DNA of 64,000 bases. Source: Devosia lacusdianchii (GTDB lineage: Bacteria > Pseudomonadota > Alphaproteobacteria > Rhizobiales > Devosiaceae). Location: NCBI RefSeq assembly GCF_022429625.1, contig NZ_CP092483.1, positions 2,852,001 to 2,916,000 of the forward strand, written 5' to 3'. The position numbers and the translations under genes are program-made. The notes under the pieces are model-generated. The model was given only the letters and a program-made list of their open reading frames with translations. It was not told the origin of the DNA and did no database searches. Shown in pieces: positions 34,208-47,427 of this stretch; position 1 is the first letter of the stretch, and the number at the start of each line of letters is the position of its first letter.

Positions 34208-34239
34208 AATACGCCGGACCCTTTCGGATCCGGCGTATT
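34208..34239. terminator. Terminator hairpin after ureG
   Basis: AATACGCCGGA (34208-34218) and TCCGGCGTATT (34229-34239) form a perfect 11-bp stem in the gap between ureG and the converging gene that stops at 34302. The A/T ends of the stem suit termination in both directions. Confidence 0.72.
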
Positions 34240-34301
34240 GGCCCAGCTCGGGGGTAGCTGGGCGCCAGGGCGTGGACCGGCAAGACCCGGGTCAATGCGC
34301 C

Positions 34302-34721
34302 CTAATACAGGAAGATTTCTGGATTGCCCTTCGGGTCGGCGACCGCAACCACCCGGTTCACGTCGATATGGTTGGCGCTGAACCACGCATTGAGGGCGGT
34401 GTCGGCGCGGATGGCGTCACGGAACTTGCCGAGTTGGCTCGCCTTGGCCGTTTCTGCGCTGGCGATCTTGGCCTGGTCAGCGGCCGGATAGAGCGCCTTG
34501 GTGTCGAAGGTCTTGATGCTGGTCGCCTTGTCGAGGAAGGCCAGGTCGCCGGCGGTCCAGCTGCCGATCATGTCCACCAGATTGGCGACCGGCACGATTT
34601 CGGTTTTCACACCCATCGTGACCTTGGCGGTGTCGGCCGTCGCGGCGAAAGCGGCGGTACCAGGCACGGCGAGAATGGCAGCGAGCAGCACTGCCGCCGA
34701 TAGGTTGCGCATCGGGTTCAT
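34302..34721 (-). CDS. Secreted protein of unknown function
   Basis: 139 residues from ATG 34721. GGAG lies six bases upstream and overlaps a second ATG at 34733, so the inner start is favoured. The signal peptide MNPMRNLSAAVLLAAILAVP ends at AAFA-AT. The mature protein (about 115 residues) is helical with DLAFLDKATSIKTFDTKALY, AQTAKASQLGKFRDAI-like and WFSANHIDVNRVVAV segments. No family recognised. Probably periplasmic. Confidence 0.72.
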   Translation of the reverse strand: MNPMRNLSAAVLLAAILAVPGTAAFAATADTAKVTMGVKTEIVPVANLVDMIGSWTAGDLAFLDKATSIKTFDTKALYPAADQAKIASAETAKASQLGKFRDAIRADTALNAWFSANHIDVNRVVAVADPKGNPEIFLY

Positions 34722-34930
34722 TTTGAGCTCCATACGATTTACGAGATTAGGCCGCAGGGTTCTGCGAGCGGTCATCGGCGTGATATCGCGTCGACGGCTG
34801 CTATATGGCTCTTGCCGAACGGCGGATATTGGATCGATTGAGGGTATTGTGGCGGCATGATTTCGGCTTTCCGGTGGATTATGGAACCGCTCGAAATGTG
34901 GACGCTTCGTAACGTTGGAAAGGTGACGCG

Positions 34931-35395
34931 ATGAGCGACCATATCCGCATGCGCCGGCACCTCGATGACGCCTTGCCGCCCGCCATTTGGCCTGCCGGTG
35001 TCCGGCTCCTGCCCTTGCAGCGGGCCGACCCACGTGCCCTCCACACCATACTCACCGACGCCTATGCCAACGGCTTCGGCAGCACCGCCCCTTTCGAGGA
35101 CTGGTGGCCCAAGCTAAGCGCCGACACCGAATTCGATCCCGCCCTGGTCTTCGTCGCCGCTGACGAAGTCGGGCAACCAATCGGCGTCGCGCAATGCTGG
35201 ACGTCCGGTTTCATCAAGGATCTCGCAGTGGTGCCGGCGTGGCGTGGCAAGGGCATCGGCGACGCGCTGCTATACGCGGTCTTCGCAGCATTCCGGCATC
35301 GGGGCCTGGGGCATGTCGACCTCAAGGTCATCACGGCGAACACGTCCGCCCTTCGCCTCTACCGCCGCGTGGGAATGGTCGAGGCGCCGCTCTAG
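34931..35395 (+). CDS. GNAT-family N-acetyltransferase
   Basis: 154 residues with the GNAT core: LVFVAADEVGQPIGVAQCWT (strands 2-4), FIKDLAVVPAWRGKGIGDAL (motif A with R-x2-G-x-G/A acetyl-CoA loop) and HVDLKVITANTSALRLYRRV (motif B). Transfers an acetyl group to an unknown amine or protein in the cytosol. It starts at ATG 34931 after GGAAAGG. It converges on the metallophosphoesterase gene, leaving four bases between stops. Confidence 0.85.
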   Translation: MSDHIRMRRHLDDALPPAIWPAGVRLLPLQRADPRALHTILTDAYANGFGSTAPFEDWWPKLSADTEFDPALVFVAADEVGQPIGVAQCWTSGFIKDLAVVPAWRGKGIGDALLYAVFAAFRHRGLGHVDLKVITANTSALRLYRRVGMVEAPL

Positions 35396-35399
35396 CTGC

Positions 35400-36131
35400 T
35401 CAATCCACCATCACCACATGGCTAACCAACCGGTCATCCTGGAAGTGATGCAGCAGCAGCCCGGGCGGATCGGAGATTTCCGGGTCCTTGCCGTCCAGCC
35501 GCAACCGATTGGCACGCGCCACTGACGGACACATCGTCGCCGGACGGCCCGCAAACCGCGTGAACATCGGCCGGTGCACATGCCCACAGGTCAAGGCAAC
35601 AACCGGGTCACGCGCCTCGTTGATGACCTGGGCGAGCTCTTCCCCACCCCGGCAGATATTCCGGTCCTTGCCACCGATGCCGCACAGAAACGGATGCTGA
35701 TGCTGGAAAATCAGCACCGGTGCCCCACCCGTATTGAGCTCGACCGCCAGCCACTCGAGCACCGGCACCGCGTCGCCGTGATGAGCCCCGGCCACCGTCA
35801 CGTCCAACCCGATCACCCTCAGCTCCGACCCCACACGCGCCGTGCAATTGAGGTGGTCCTCATCAGGCCAGTCAAAGCGTGATCCGAATGTCATCCGCAT
35901 CTCATGATGATCATCGACATTTCCCGGCACCACGTAGAACGGCGCCTGGGTCGCCTCCAGCCTGTCGCGAACCTCGCCGTAGCTTCGGCGGTGTTCGAGC
36001 TCGGCCAAGTCACCGCTGACGATGATCGCGTCCGGTTGCATCGGTTTGAGCCAGCGCAGCACCTTATCCAGCCGATCCAGCGGCCCATCCGAGCCATCGG
36101 CGTGGATATCGCTGAGCTGAGCGACGATCAT
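35400..36131 (-). CDS. Metallophosphoesterase, CpdA-like
   Basis: 243 residues. Binuclear metal motifs are in order: QLSDIHADG (D-x-H), IIVSGDLAELE (GD), VPGNVDDH (GN-D-H in place of GNHD), FQHQHPFLCG and ALTCGHVHRPMF (GHxH). This class III cyclic-nucleotide phosphodiesterase-like fold suggests hydrolysis of a phosphodiester, possibly cAMP. It begins two bases before the glgX stop, so it is probably cotranscribed with the glycogen genes. The substrate is inferred only from fold. Confidence 0.82.
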   Translation of the reverse strand: MIVAQLSDIHADGSDGPLDRLDKVLRWLKPMQPDAIIVSGDLAELEHRRSYGEVRDRLEATQAPFYVVPGNVDDHHEMRMTFGSRFDWPDEDHLNCTARVGSELRVIGLDVTVAGAHHGDAVPVLEWLAVELNTGGAPVLIFQHQHPFLCGIGGKDRNICRGGEELAQVINEARDPVVALTCGHVHRPMFTRFAGRPATMCPSVARANRLRLDGKDPEISDPPGLLLHHFQDDRLVSHVVMVD

Positions 36132-36133
36132 GG

Positions 36134-38137
36134 TCAGGGCACCGCGCGAACCAGCGCGACCACCGAACGCGGGGTTAGTGTCGCCGTACCCTCGGAAAAG
36201 GCAACGCTTGCGGTATTGTCCGATAGAATGCCGACCATCCAGCTCCCCTCGGGTAGCCGCGCCACCACCGGCTCGGCTTTTCGATTGAACCAGACTAGCA
36301 CCTCGTCGTCCTTGTTGCGCAAGTGCATGCCCAACACCGACGCACCCGAATATCGCCAGTCACCTTCGTTCATCTCCCGCCCGTCCGGATGCAACCAGAC
36401 GACATCGCGGACGCCGTTCTTTTCCTGCCCCGAGAGGAAATGGTCGTGCGTCAGCGCTGAATGCGCCTTGCGAAACTTATGAACGGCCGCGACGAAATCG
36501 ACGAGGTCACCGTCCGCGCTTTCCCAATCCACCCACGTGATTTCATTGTCCTGGGCATAGGCATTGTTATTGCCCTGCTGGGTGCGGAACATCTCGTCAC
36601 CCTGCTGGATCAACGGCACCCCGCGCGACAGGAACAGCGTCGCCAGCAGGGCCCGCACGTCGCGCTTGCGTGCGGCATTGATGGCCTCGTCCTCGGTTTC
36701 GCCTTCCGCCCCGCAATTCCACGACGCATTGTGGTTGTGGCCGTCGCGGTTGCCCTCGCCATTCGCCTCGTTATGCTTGTCGTGATAGCTCACCAGATCG
36801 CGCAGCGTGAAACCGTCATGCACGGCCAGCATGTTGACGCCATGGCTCGGTTTGCGGCCGGCAAAGTCAAAGATCTCCGCCGATCCGGCGACCTTGCCTG
36901 CCAGTGCGCCGATCCTGCCATCCTCGCCACGCCAGAACTCGCGGATATCGTCGCGATAGGTGTCGTTGTGTTCCTTGAATTCCTTGCCGAACTGGCCAAG
37001 GGCATAGCCGCCCGGACCCGGATCCCAAGGCTCGGCCACCAGAATGCATTGCTTGAGTACCGGATCGGCCTTGATCTTCTGCAGCATCACCGCATTCGGA
37101 TTGAAACCCGGATCGCGCCCGAGAACGGTCGCCAGGTCGAAGCGGAAACCGGAAACGCCCATTTCCTCGACCCAGTAGCGCAGGCTGTCGATCACTAGCC
37201 GCTGAACCGCCGGATGGTCGCAACGCAAGGTGTTGCCCGTGCCCGTGTCATTGACCAGATGCTGTTTGCCGTCGACTTCGACGAAGCGATAATAGGTTCT
37301 TGCGTCCAGCCCCATCAGGCTGAGCATCGGCCCGTTTGCGTCGCTCTCGCCGGTATGGTTGTAGACCACGTCGAGGATCACCGAGATACCGTTCTTGCGG
37401 TATAGATCGGTCATCACCCGCAATTCCTGCGGGCCGCGCGGCGCAATGCGCGGATCAATCGCCGAATAGGCGACAGGATTGTAGCCCCACGCATTGGTGA
37501 GCCCCAACACCGGCAGGTGGCCCTCGTCGATCCACGCCGCGGTCGGCATCAGCTGCACCGTATCGACGCCGATGAATTTGAGATGATCGATGACGCGCTG
37601 CGTCGTCAGCCCGGCAATGGTGCCGCGCAGTGGCCCCTGCACGCTGGGGTGCCGCATCGTGTATCCGCGAACGTTCATTTCGTAGAACAGCCCCGGCGCC
37701 TTCTTGCGCGGCAGGATGTTCTCGTTGCCCAGTTCGCCCACGATCGCCTTGGGGATCAGCGGCGCCGTATCGACGGCCTCGGCCCGGTCAAGCCGCAGGC
37801 GCGGCGAGCGAACGAACACCCGGTCGAGCCGCTTGGCATAGGGATCGACCAACAGCTTCATCGGGTCGAAGAAATAGCCCTGGTCCGGATCATACGGCCC
37901 GTCGGCGCGCAGCCCGTAGCGCGTGCCTCCGCCAAGCCCTGAGATCAGGCCGGCACGGATATTGTCCCGATGTACGTCCAGCTCGAAGCGGTCGGTCTCC
38001 TGGTCCTGTTCGTCAAAGATCGACACCCAGATATTGGTGGCGCTTTCGGAGTAGACGGCGAAGTTCACGCCCATCTCGGTGACTGTTGCACCGAGATGTT
38101 CGATACTGCCCCCGTTGGGGATCAGCATGGGTTTCAT
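36134..38137 (-). CDS. glgX: Glycogen debranching enzyme GlgX
   Basis: 667 residues from ATG 38137 (MKPMLIPNGGSIEHLGATVT). The longer frame from 38266 overlaps pgm and is rejected. It has an N-terminal CBM48 region and a GH13 barrel: VILDVVYNHTGESD, GFRFDLATVLGRD (nucleophile Asp), ILVAEPWDPGPGGYALGQF (acid Glu) and MLAVHDGFTLRDLVSYHDKH. It cleaves alpha-1,6 branches of limit dextrins left by phosphorylase. Last glg gene of the operon. Confidence 0.94.
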   Translation of the reverse strand: MKPMLIPNGGSIEHLGATVTEMGVNFAVYSESATNIWVSIFDEQDQETDRFELDVHRDNIRAGLISGLGGGTRYGLRADGPYDPDQGYFFDPMKLLVDPYAKRLDRVFVRSPRLRLDRAEAVDTAPLIPKAIVGELGNENILPRKKAPGLFYEMNVRGYTMRHPSVQGPLRGTIAGLTTQRVIDHLKFIGVDTVQLMPTAAWIDEGHLPVLGLTNAWGYNPVAYSAIDPRIAPRGPQELRVMTDLYRKNGISVILDVVYNHTGESDANGPMLSLMGLDARTYYRFVEVDGKQHLVNDTGTGNTLRCDHPAVQRLVIDSLRYWVEEMGVSGFRFDLATVLGRDPGFNPNAVMLQKIKADPVLKQCILVAEPWDPGPGGYALGQFGKEFKEHNDTYRDDIREFWRGEDGRIGALAGKVAGSAEIFDFAGRKPSHGVNMLAVHDGFTLRDLVSYHDKHNEANGEGNRDGHNHNASWNCGAEGETEDEAINAARKRDVRALLATLFLSRGVPLIQQGDEMFRTQQGNNNAYAQDNEITWVDWESADGDLVDFVAAVHKFRKAHSALTHDHFLSGQEKNGVRDVVWLHPDGREMNEGDWRYSGASVLGMHLRNKDDEVLVWFNRKAEPVVARLPEGSWMVGILSDNTASVAFSEGTATLTPRSVVALVRAVP

Positions 38138-38150
38138 TGAGTTTCCGATG

Positions 38151-41225
<3,075 letters not shown>

Positions 41226-41229
<4 letters not shown>

Positions 41230-42497
41230 CGTCCCGCCAGATATTTGTTGATCATTGCCTGGGTGATCAGCGTCACGCCGTCATCGGTGCGCCGGAACCA
41301 TTTGGCGTCGAACTCCGGATCTTCACCGACCACCAGACCCTCGGGGATATTCACCCCGCGATCGATGACCACTTTCTTGAGCCGCGCGTTCCGCCCGATA
41401 TCGCAATAGGGCAGCACCACCGCCTCATGCAGCTCGGAATAGGAGTGCACGCGCGAGCCGGTCGACAGCAGCGTCCGCTGCAAATGCCCGCCCGATACGA
41501 TGCAATCGCCCGAAACCAGCGAATTGACCGCCGAACCGCGACGCCCGTCGAAATCGTGCACGAATTTGGCCGGCGGCGTGATCTCGGCATAGGTCCAGAT
41601 CGGCCAGTCCCGGTCGTAGAGGTCGAGCTGCGGCTCGATATCGGTCAGGTCGATCGATGCCTTCCAATAGGCATCGATAGTGCCGACGTCGCGCCAGTAG
41701 CTGACATCTTCCTTGGACGACCGCACGCAGGACCGTGTGAACCGGTGCGCCCAGGCGGTGCCGTTCTTGACGATATAGGGGATGATATCCTTGCCGAAGT
41801 CACGGCTCGAACCCTCGGTGGCAGCATCCCGGCGAAGCTGCTCCATCAGGAAGCGCGTCTCGAACACATAGATGCCCATAGAAGCCAGCGCCGTATCCGG
41901 CTTGTCGGGAATGCCCGGCGGGTCCTTGGGCTTTTCGACGAAATCGACGACGCGATCGCGGCCATCGACATGCATCACGCCAAAGCCCGTGGCTTCCATG
42001 CGCGGCACTTCCAGACACCCGATAGTCACGTCAGCGCCGGTATCGACGTGCTGACGGAGCATGATTTCATAGTCCATCTTATAGATGTGGTCGCCCGCGA
42101 GGATGACGATGTAGCGCGCGCCGTAATCCTCGATGATGTCCATGTTCTGGTACACCGCATCGGCCGTGCCGGCATACCACATGTCCTCGGCCACGCGCTG
42201 GCTGGCCGGCAGCACGTCGAAGCTCTCGTTACGTTCCGGCCGAAGGAAATTCCAGCCGCGTGAGAGATGACGGATCAGGCTATGGGCCTGGTACTGCGTC
42301 GCCACCGAGATACGGCGAATACCCGAATTGATAGCGTTGCTGAGTGCAAAATCGATGATGCGGGATTTGCCGCCGAAATACACCGCCGGCTTGGCGCGCC
42401 GGTCGGTCAATTCCATCAACCGTGTGCCGCGTCCACCTGCCAGCACATAGGCCATGGCCTCGCGGGCCAGCGGTGATGGTACCCTGTAGTCTGCCAT
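41226..42497 (-). CDS. glgC: Glucose-1-phosphate adenylyltransferase
   Basis: 423 residues. The pyrophosphorylase motif is [20 protein letters not shown] followed by [20 protein letters not shown]. Catalytic and substrate segments [20 protein letters not shown] and [13 protein letters not shown] are present, and a C-terminal beta-helix carries hexapeptide repeats. It makes ADP-glucose, the committed and usually allosterically controlled step of glycogen synthesis. The start is 54 bases after the glgB stop. Confidence 0.96.
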
Positions 42498-42551
42498 TTC
42501 TATCCCTCCACTAGCGCCCGTTTTTCCGGGACGTATCTCAACCGTGCCGGC

Positions 42552-44747
42552 TTATGCCGGCTCGAATTTCAGGAACAATGTCGAGAGCGGCGGCAGATAC
42601 AGCTCCGCTTCCGCCGGCCAATGCTGCCCCTCAACGGCATAGGCCTTCACCGCGCCCTGGTTTCCCGTATTCGACCCGGAATACCAGCCCGCGTCCGTAT
42701 TGATCCGTTCAACCCAGTTGCCGACGAGCGGCATGGGTATCTTGTAGCCACTGCGTGGCACTGGCGTGAAATTGGACACGACCAGGATAGGGTCCGCTCC
42801 AGGCGATTTGCGCAGCCAGGCAAAAACCGAGTTGGCATGGTCATTGCCGATCAGCCACTCGAAGCCATCGGGCTCACAATCCCGCTCGTGCAGCGCCGGC
42901 AGTTGGCGATAGGCAAGGTTGAGATCGGCGATCAGGCGGCGCATGCCCTCATGCATACCCGCGTCGAGCAGATACCAGTCTAGCGACTTGCCCTCCGCCC
43001 ACTCCTCGCGCTGCGCGAATTCCTGGCCCATGAACAGTAGCTTCTTGCCGGGAAAGCCCCACATGAAGGCGAGATAGGCACGCAGATTGGCGAATTGCTG
43101 CCAGTCATCGCCGGGCATCTTTTCCAGGAGTGAGCCTTTGCCATGCACCACTTCGTCATGGCTGAGCGGCAGCACGAAATTCTCCGAGAACGCGTAGACC
43201 GTCGCAAAGGTCATGTCGTTATGGTGGTACTTGCGATGCACCGCCTCACGGCTCATGAACCGCAACGTGTCGTTCATGAAGCCCATATTCCACTTGAAGC
43301 CGAAGCCCAGCCCACCCGCGTCCACAGGATGGCTCACGCCGGGCCACGAGGTGGATTCCTCCGCGATCATGAAGGTGCCGGGATGGAGCCGATAGGCCTC
43401 CGAATTCGCCTTACGGATGAACTCCACCGCCTCCAGGTTCTCGTTGCCACCGTACTTGTTGGGCACCCACTGGCCCTGCTGGCGCGAATAGTCGAGATAG
43501 AGCATCGATGCCACCGCATCGACGCGCAGCCCGTCGATATGGAACTTCTCGAGCCAATAGAGGGCATTGTTGACCAGGAAGCCGACAACTTCCTTGCGCC
43601 CGAAATTGTAGATCGCCGTGTTCCAGTCGGGGTGGTAGCCCTGCCGCGGATCGGCGTGCTCGTAGAGCGCCGTGCCGTCGAAATGCGCCAGCCCATGCGC
43701 ATCGGTCGGAAAGTGCGCCGGCACCCAATCGAGGATGACGCCGAGCCCGGCCTCGTGCGCCGCGTTGACGAAGCGGGCAAACGCGGCCGGATCGCCATGA
43801 CGGGCGGTTGGTGAATACATGCCGGTCGGCTGGTAGCCCCAGCTCGGGTCGAACGGATGCTCGGTAATCGGCAGCAGCTCGATATGGGTATAGCCCATGT
43901 CAGCCGCATACGGCACGAGCTGCTCGGCCAACTGGTCGTAGCTCAGGAACCCGCCATCGGGCCGGCGGCGCCAGCTCCCCAGATGCACTTCGTAGATCGA
44001 CATCGGCGTACGGCGCCAGTCGCGCGTCGCCCGCTCCTCGAGATATTTGCCATCTGTCCAGGTAAAGGGCGTCGGATCGGGAACCACCGACGCCGTACGT
44101 GGCCGCAACTCCGACTGCCGCGCGAACGGATCGGCCTTGAGCGGCTGCACCACCCCATCGCGCCCCACGATCTCGTATTTGTACAGCGTCCCCGTACCCA
44201 GCACCGGGATAAACACTTCCCAAATGCCGTTCTCGAAGCGGTTGCGCATCGGATTACGGCGGCCATCCCACTCGTTGAATGGCCCGACCACGCTCACCCG
44301 CTGAGCATTAGGTGCCCAGACCGCAAAGTGCGTGCCGTGGATGCCCTCGAATTCCATTTCGTGAGCGCCCAGCTTGTCGAACAGCCGCAGATGGCTGCCC
44401 TCGCCGATATAGTAATCGTCCATCGGACCAAGAACCGGCCCGAACGAATAGGCGTCGTAGACGTCCCACTCACCACCGGCATTCTTGGCGCGATAGCGGA
44501 TCGGCTGCTGCCGATCGATGTCCACCCTGCCCTCGAAAAGGCCGCCGGCATGACGCGGGATCAGATGCCCCAATTCCTTGCCGTCGAGCGTATAGGCGGT
44601 GAGCATTTCGGCATGAGGCACGAAGGCCCGCAGCACCCATTGCCCATTGACCTGATGCAGGCCCAGAAATGCGAACGGGTTGGAATGGCGGCCGCCCACG
44701 ATGGCTTCCACTTCCCGCGAATCGGCCTGCCAGTCTTCCTTCGTCAT
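42552..44747 (-). CDS. glgB: 1,4-alpha-glucan branching enzyme
   Basis: 731 residues, full length with N1 and CBM48 domains before the GH13 barrel. Catalytic segments: HIDGLRVDAVASMLYLDYSR (nucleophile Asp), TFMIAEESTSWPGVSHPVDA (acid Glu) and VLPLSHDEVVHGKGSLLEKM (transition-state Asp). It creates alpha-1,6 branch points in glycogen. It lies between glgP and glgC in one minus-strand operon. Confidence 0.96.
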   Translation of the reverse strand: MTKEDWQADSREVEAIVGGRHSNPFAFLGLHQVNGQWVLRAFVPHAEMLTAYTLDGKELGHLIPRHAGGLFEGRVDIDRQQPIRYRAKNAGGEWDVYDAYSFGPVLGPMDDYYIGEGSHLRLFDKLGAHEMEFEGIHGTHFAVWAPNAQRVSVVGPFNEWDGRRNPMRNRFENGIWEVFIPVLGTGTLYKYEIVGRDGVVQPLKADPFARQSELRPRTASVVPDPTPFTWTDGKYLEERATRDWRRTPMSIYEVHLGSWRRRPDGGFLSYDQLAEQLVPYAADMGYTHIELLPITEHPFDPSWGYQPTGMYSPTARHGDPAAFARFVNAAHEAGLGVILDWVPAHFPTDAHGLAHFDGTALYEHADPRQGYHPDWNTAIYNFGRKEVVGFLVNNALYWLEKFHIDGLRVDAVASMLYLDYSRQQGQWVPNKYGGNENLEAVEFIRKANSEAYRLHPGTFMIAEESTSWPGVSHPVDAGGLGFGFKWNMGFMNDTLRFMSREAVHRKYHHNDMTFATVYAFSENFVLPLSHDEVVHGKGSLLEKMPGDDWQQFANLRAYLAFMWGFPGKKLLFMGQEFAQREEWAEGKSLDWYLLDAGMHEGMRRLIADLNLAYRQLPALHERDCEPDGFEWLIGNDHANSVFAWLRKSPGADPILVVSNFTPVPRSGYKIPMPLVGNWVERINTDAGWYSGSNTGNQGAVKAYAVEGQHWPAEAELYLPPLSTLFLKFEPA

Positions 44748-44853
44748 GCGCTCGCTCCCCCGTCAACGGCACGGCACCTAACGGCGCGGCCGCCAAACCA
44801 CAAATTACTGGGCGCTCTGATCTTGGCTGTCAGCTCTCGCCCGCTACCGTCTG

Positions 44854-47331
44854 TCACGTCGAAGCGACCGTCACGCCCCAAATGTCCTGCGCATATTGCC
44901 TGATCGTCCGGTCGGAGGAGAAAAAACCCATATGCGCCGTGTTCCGGATCGCCATGGCGTTCCACCGCTTCTTGTCGAGCCAAATCGCATCAACCTCGGC
45001 CTGGGCGGCGACATAGGCGTCGAAATCACGGGCCACCATGAACCAGTCATGGTCGTAGAGGCCACCGATCAGATCGCGATAGCGGTTGGGATCATCCGGC
45101 GAGAACACCCCGGATGAGATCGACTCCAGCGCCTCCTTGAGGCGCGGCGACGCATCGATCGCCGAGCGCGGCACTTCGCCCTTGGCCCGCTTTTCGTTCA
45201 CCTGATCCGTCGTCAGACCGAAAATGACGATGTTGTCGGCACCCACTTCCTTGTGCATCTCGACATTGGCGCCATCCATGGTGCCGATGGTAATCGCTCC
45301 GTTCGCCATGAATTTCATATTGCCGGTGCCTGATGCTTCCATACCCGCCGTCGAGATTTGCTCGCTGAGATCGGCGGCAGGAACAATCACTTCGGCCAGG
45401 CTCACATTATAGTTCGGCAGGAACACCACCTTGAGCAGGCCACGCACCGCCGGGTCATTGTTGATGACCTTGGCGACATCGTTGATCAGCTTGATGATGA
45501 GCTTGGCGTTCCAGTAACCCGGCGCTGCCTTACCCGCGAAAATCTTAACGCGCGGCACCCAGTCCCGTTCCGGATGCGCTCGAATTTCATCATACAGCGC
45601 AACAGCTTGGATGACGTTGAGCAACTGCCGCTTGTATTCGTGGATGCGCTTGATCTGCACGTCGAACAACGCGTCGGGCGACACGACGATGTTGAGGCGG
45701 TCCTTGATCAGCTTGGCGAGGGCCTTCTTATTGGCCTGCTTCACCGCCGCGAACTGCCCCTGGAACGTCGGATCGTCCGCATGGGCGTCGAGCCCTTTGA
45801 GCAGCTCGACATCATCTAGAAATCCTGGGCCGATCCGGTCCGCGATCAGCTTGGTGAGACCGGGATTGCACTGCATGAGCCAGCGCCGCGGCGTGATGCC
45901 GTTGGTCTTGTTGTTGATGCGATCGGGGTAGAGCTTGTGCAGGTCCGAGAACACGGTCTGCTTCATCAGCTCGGTATGCAGCGCCGAAACGCCGTTGATG
46001 GAATGCGAGCCCACAAAGGCGAGCTGCCCCATGCGGACGCGACGGCCGCCGGCCTCATCGATCAGCGATACATTAGCAATCTGCCCGTCGCTGAACTTGG
46101 CGCGCTGGCGCGCATCGGCCAACACATCAGCATTGATCTGGTAGATGATCTGCATGTGGCGTGGCAGCAGCCGTTCCAGCAGCGCCACCGGCCAGCTCTC
46201 CAGCGCCTCGGGCAGCAGCGTATGGTTGGTGTAGCCAAACACGCCCTTGCACAGCTTCCAGGCATCGGCCCACTTGATCCCGTTGTCATCCACCAGGATG
46301 CGCATCAGTTCGCAGATCGAAATCGCCGGATGGGTATCGTTGAGCTGGATCGCGACCTTGTCGGGCAACGAGCCCAGGTCGCCATACTGCTGCAGATGCC
46401 GCCGTACGATATCCTGCAGCGATGCCGAGGAGAAAAAGAACTCCTGCCGCAAGCGCAGCTCCTGCCCCGCGGCGGTGGAATCGGCCGGGTAGAGAACGCG
46501 CGTAATCGCTTCCGCCCGCGCGCTTTCTTCCAGCGCGCCGATGTGATCGCCCGAGTTGAACTTGTCGAGCAGGATCGGATCGATCGGCTGCGCGCTCCAG
46601 AGGCGCAGCGTATTCACCCGCGCCCCACGCCATCCCACGATCGGCGTATCGTAGGCCACTGCGAGCAGATGATCGTTCGGCCGCCATTCCTGCCGCACGC
46701 TGCCATCCGGGTCGGTGACCGGCTCCACATAGCCGCCAAAGCCGACTTCATAAGCGCTTTCGCGACGCTCGAATTCCCATGGATTGCCGTGGGCGAGCCA
46801 TTCTTCGGGCAGTTCGACCTGCCAGCCCTCGCTCATTTCCTGGCGGAACAAGCCATGCACATAGCGAATGCCATAGCCATAGGCCGGGATTTTCACCGAC
46901 GACATCGATTCAAGGAAACAAGCCGCGAGGCGCCCTAGACCGCCGTTCCCGAGCGCCGCGTCAGGCTCGAGATTGATCAGGTCGCCAAGGTCGACATTCA
47001 AATTTCTCAGGGCATCGCGCACCGGCTCGATGAGCCCGACATTGCTCATCGCATCGCGCATGAGCCGCCCGATCAGGAACTCCAGGCTCAGATAGTAGAC
47101 ACGCTTGTGCGATGTTCGCCACGTCTCGCGCGACGACTCCATCCAGCGATCCATAACCCGGTCGCGCACGGCCAGGATGGTCGCGGCGAGCCAATCATGC
47201 GGCCGGGCGACAATCGGGTCCTTGCCGACTGAGTAGATCAGTCTTTCAAGAATTTCTGCCTGAATAGCCTCGACATTAGTGGCGCGTGGCTCCGGCGTAG
47301 GGGCGTCGTAAACGATCGGCTGTTGCGGCAT
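44854..47331 (-). CDS. glgP: Glycogen phosphorylase
   Basis: 825 residues, GT35. The PLP-lysine region EASGTGNMKFMANGAITIGT is followed by MDGANVEMHKEVG. Other landmarks are ALGNGGLGRLAACFLESMSS, VAIQLNDTHPAISICELMRI and TNGITPRRWLMQCNPGLTKL. It phosphorolyses alpha-1,4 chains to glucose 1-phosphate. First gene of glgP-glgB-glgC-glgA-pgm-glgX. The 96-base upstream gap has small palindromes (for example AGACTTTAGTCT) and should hold the operon promoter, but no clear boxes were assigned. Confidence 0.96.
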   Translation of the reverse strand: MPQQPIVYDAPTPEPRATNVEAIQAEILERLIYSVGKDPIVARPHDWLAATILAVRDRVMDRWMESSRETWRTSHKRVYYLSLEFLIGRLMRDAMSNVGLIEPVRDALRNLNVDLGDLINLEPDAALGNGGLGRLAACFLESMSSVKIPAYGYGIRYVHGLFRQEMSEGWQVELPEEWLAHGNPWEFERRESAYEVGFGGYVEPVTDPDGSVRQEWRPNDHLLAVAYDTPIVGWRGARVNTLRLWSAQPIDPILLDKFNSGDHIGALEESARAEAITRVLYPADSTAAGQELRLRQEFFFSSASLQDIVRRHLQQYGDLGSLPDKVAIQLNDTHPAISICELMRILVDDNGIKWADAWKLCKGVFGYTNHTLLPEALESWPVALLERLLPRHMQIIYQINADVLADARQRAKFSDGQIANVSLIDEAGGRRVRMGQLAFVGSHSINGVSALHTELMKQTVFSDLHKLYPDRINNKTNGITPRRWLMQCNPGLTKLIADRIGPGFLDDVELLKGLDAHADDPTFQGQFAAVKQANKKALAKLIKDRLNIVVSPDALFDVQIKRIHEYKRQLLNVIQAVALYDEIRAHPERDWVPRVKIFAGKAAPGYWNAKLIIKLINDVAKVINNDPAVRGLLKVVFLPNYNVSLAEVIVPAADLSEQISTAGMEASGTGNMKFMANGAITIGTMDGANVEMHKEVGADNIVIFGLTTDQVNEKRAKGEVPRSAIDASPRLKEALESISSGVFSPDDPNRYRDLIGGLYDHDWFMVARDFDAYVAAQAEVDAIWLDKKRWNAMAIRNTAHMGFFSSDRTIRQYAQDIWGVTVAST

Positions 47332-47427
47332 TTCGCAATCCAGATTTCATAACGATGTATTCCCCTCTAGAGACTTTAGTCTTGCACTTAATTTGTGCAG
47401 GCGGAAGCCCCCACGCGATACTCGCTC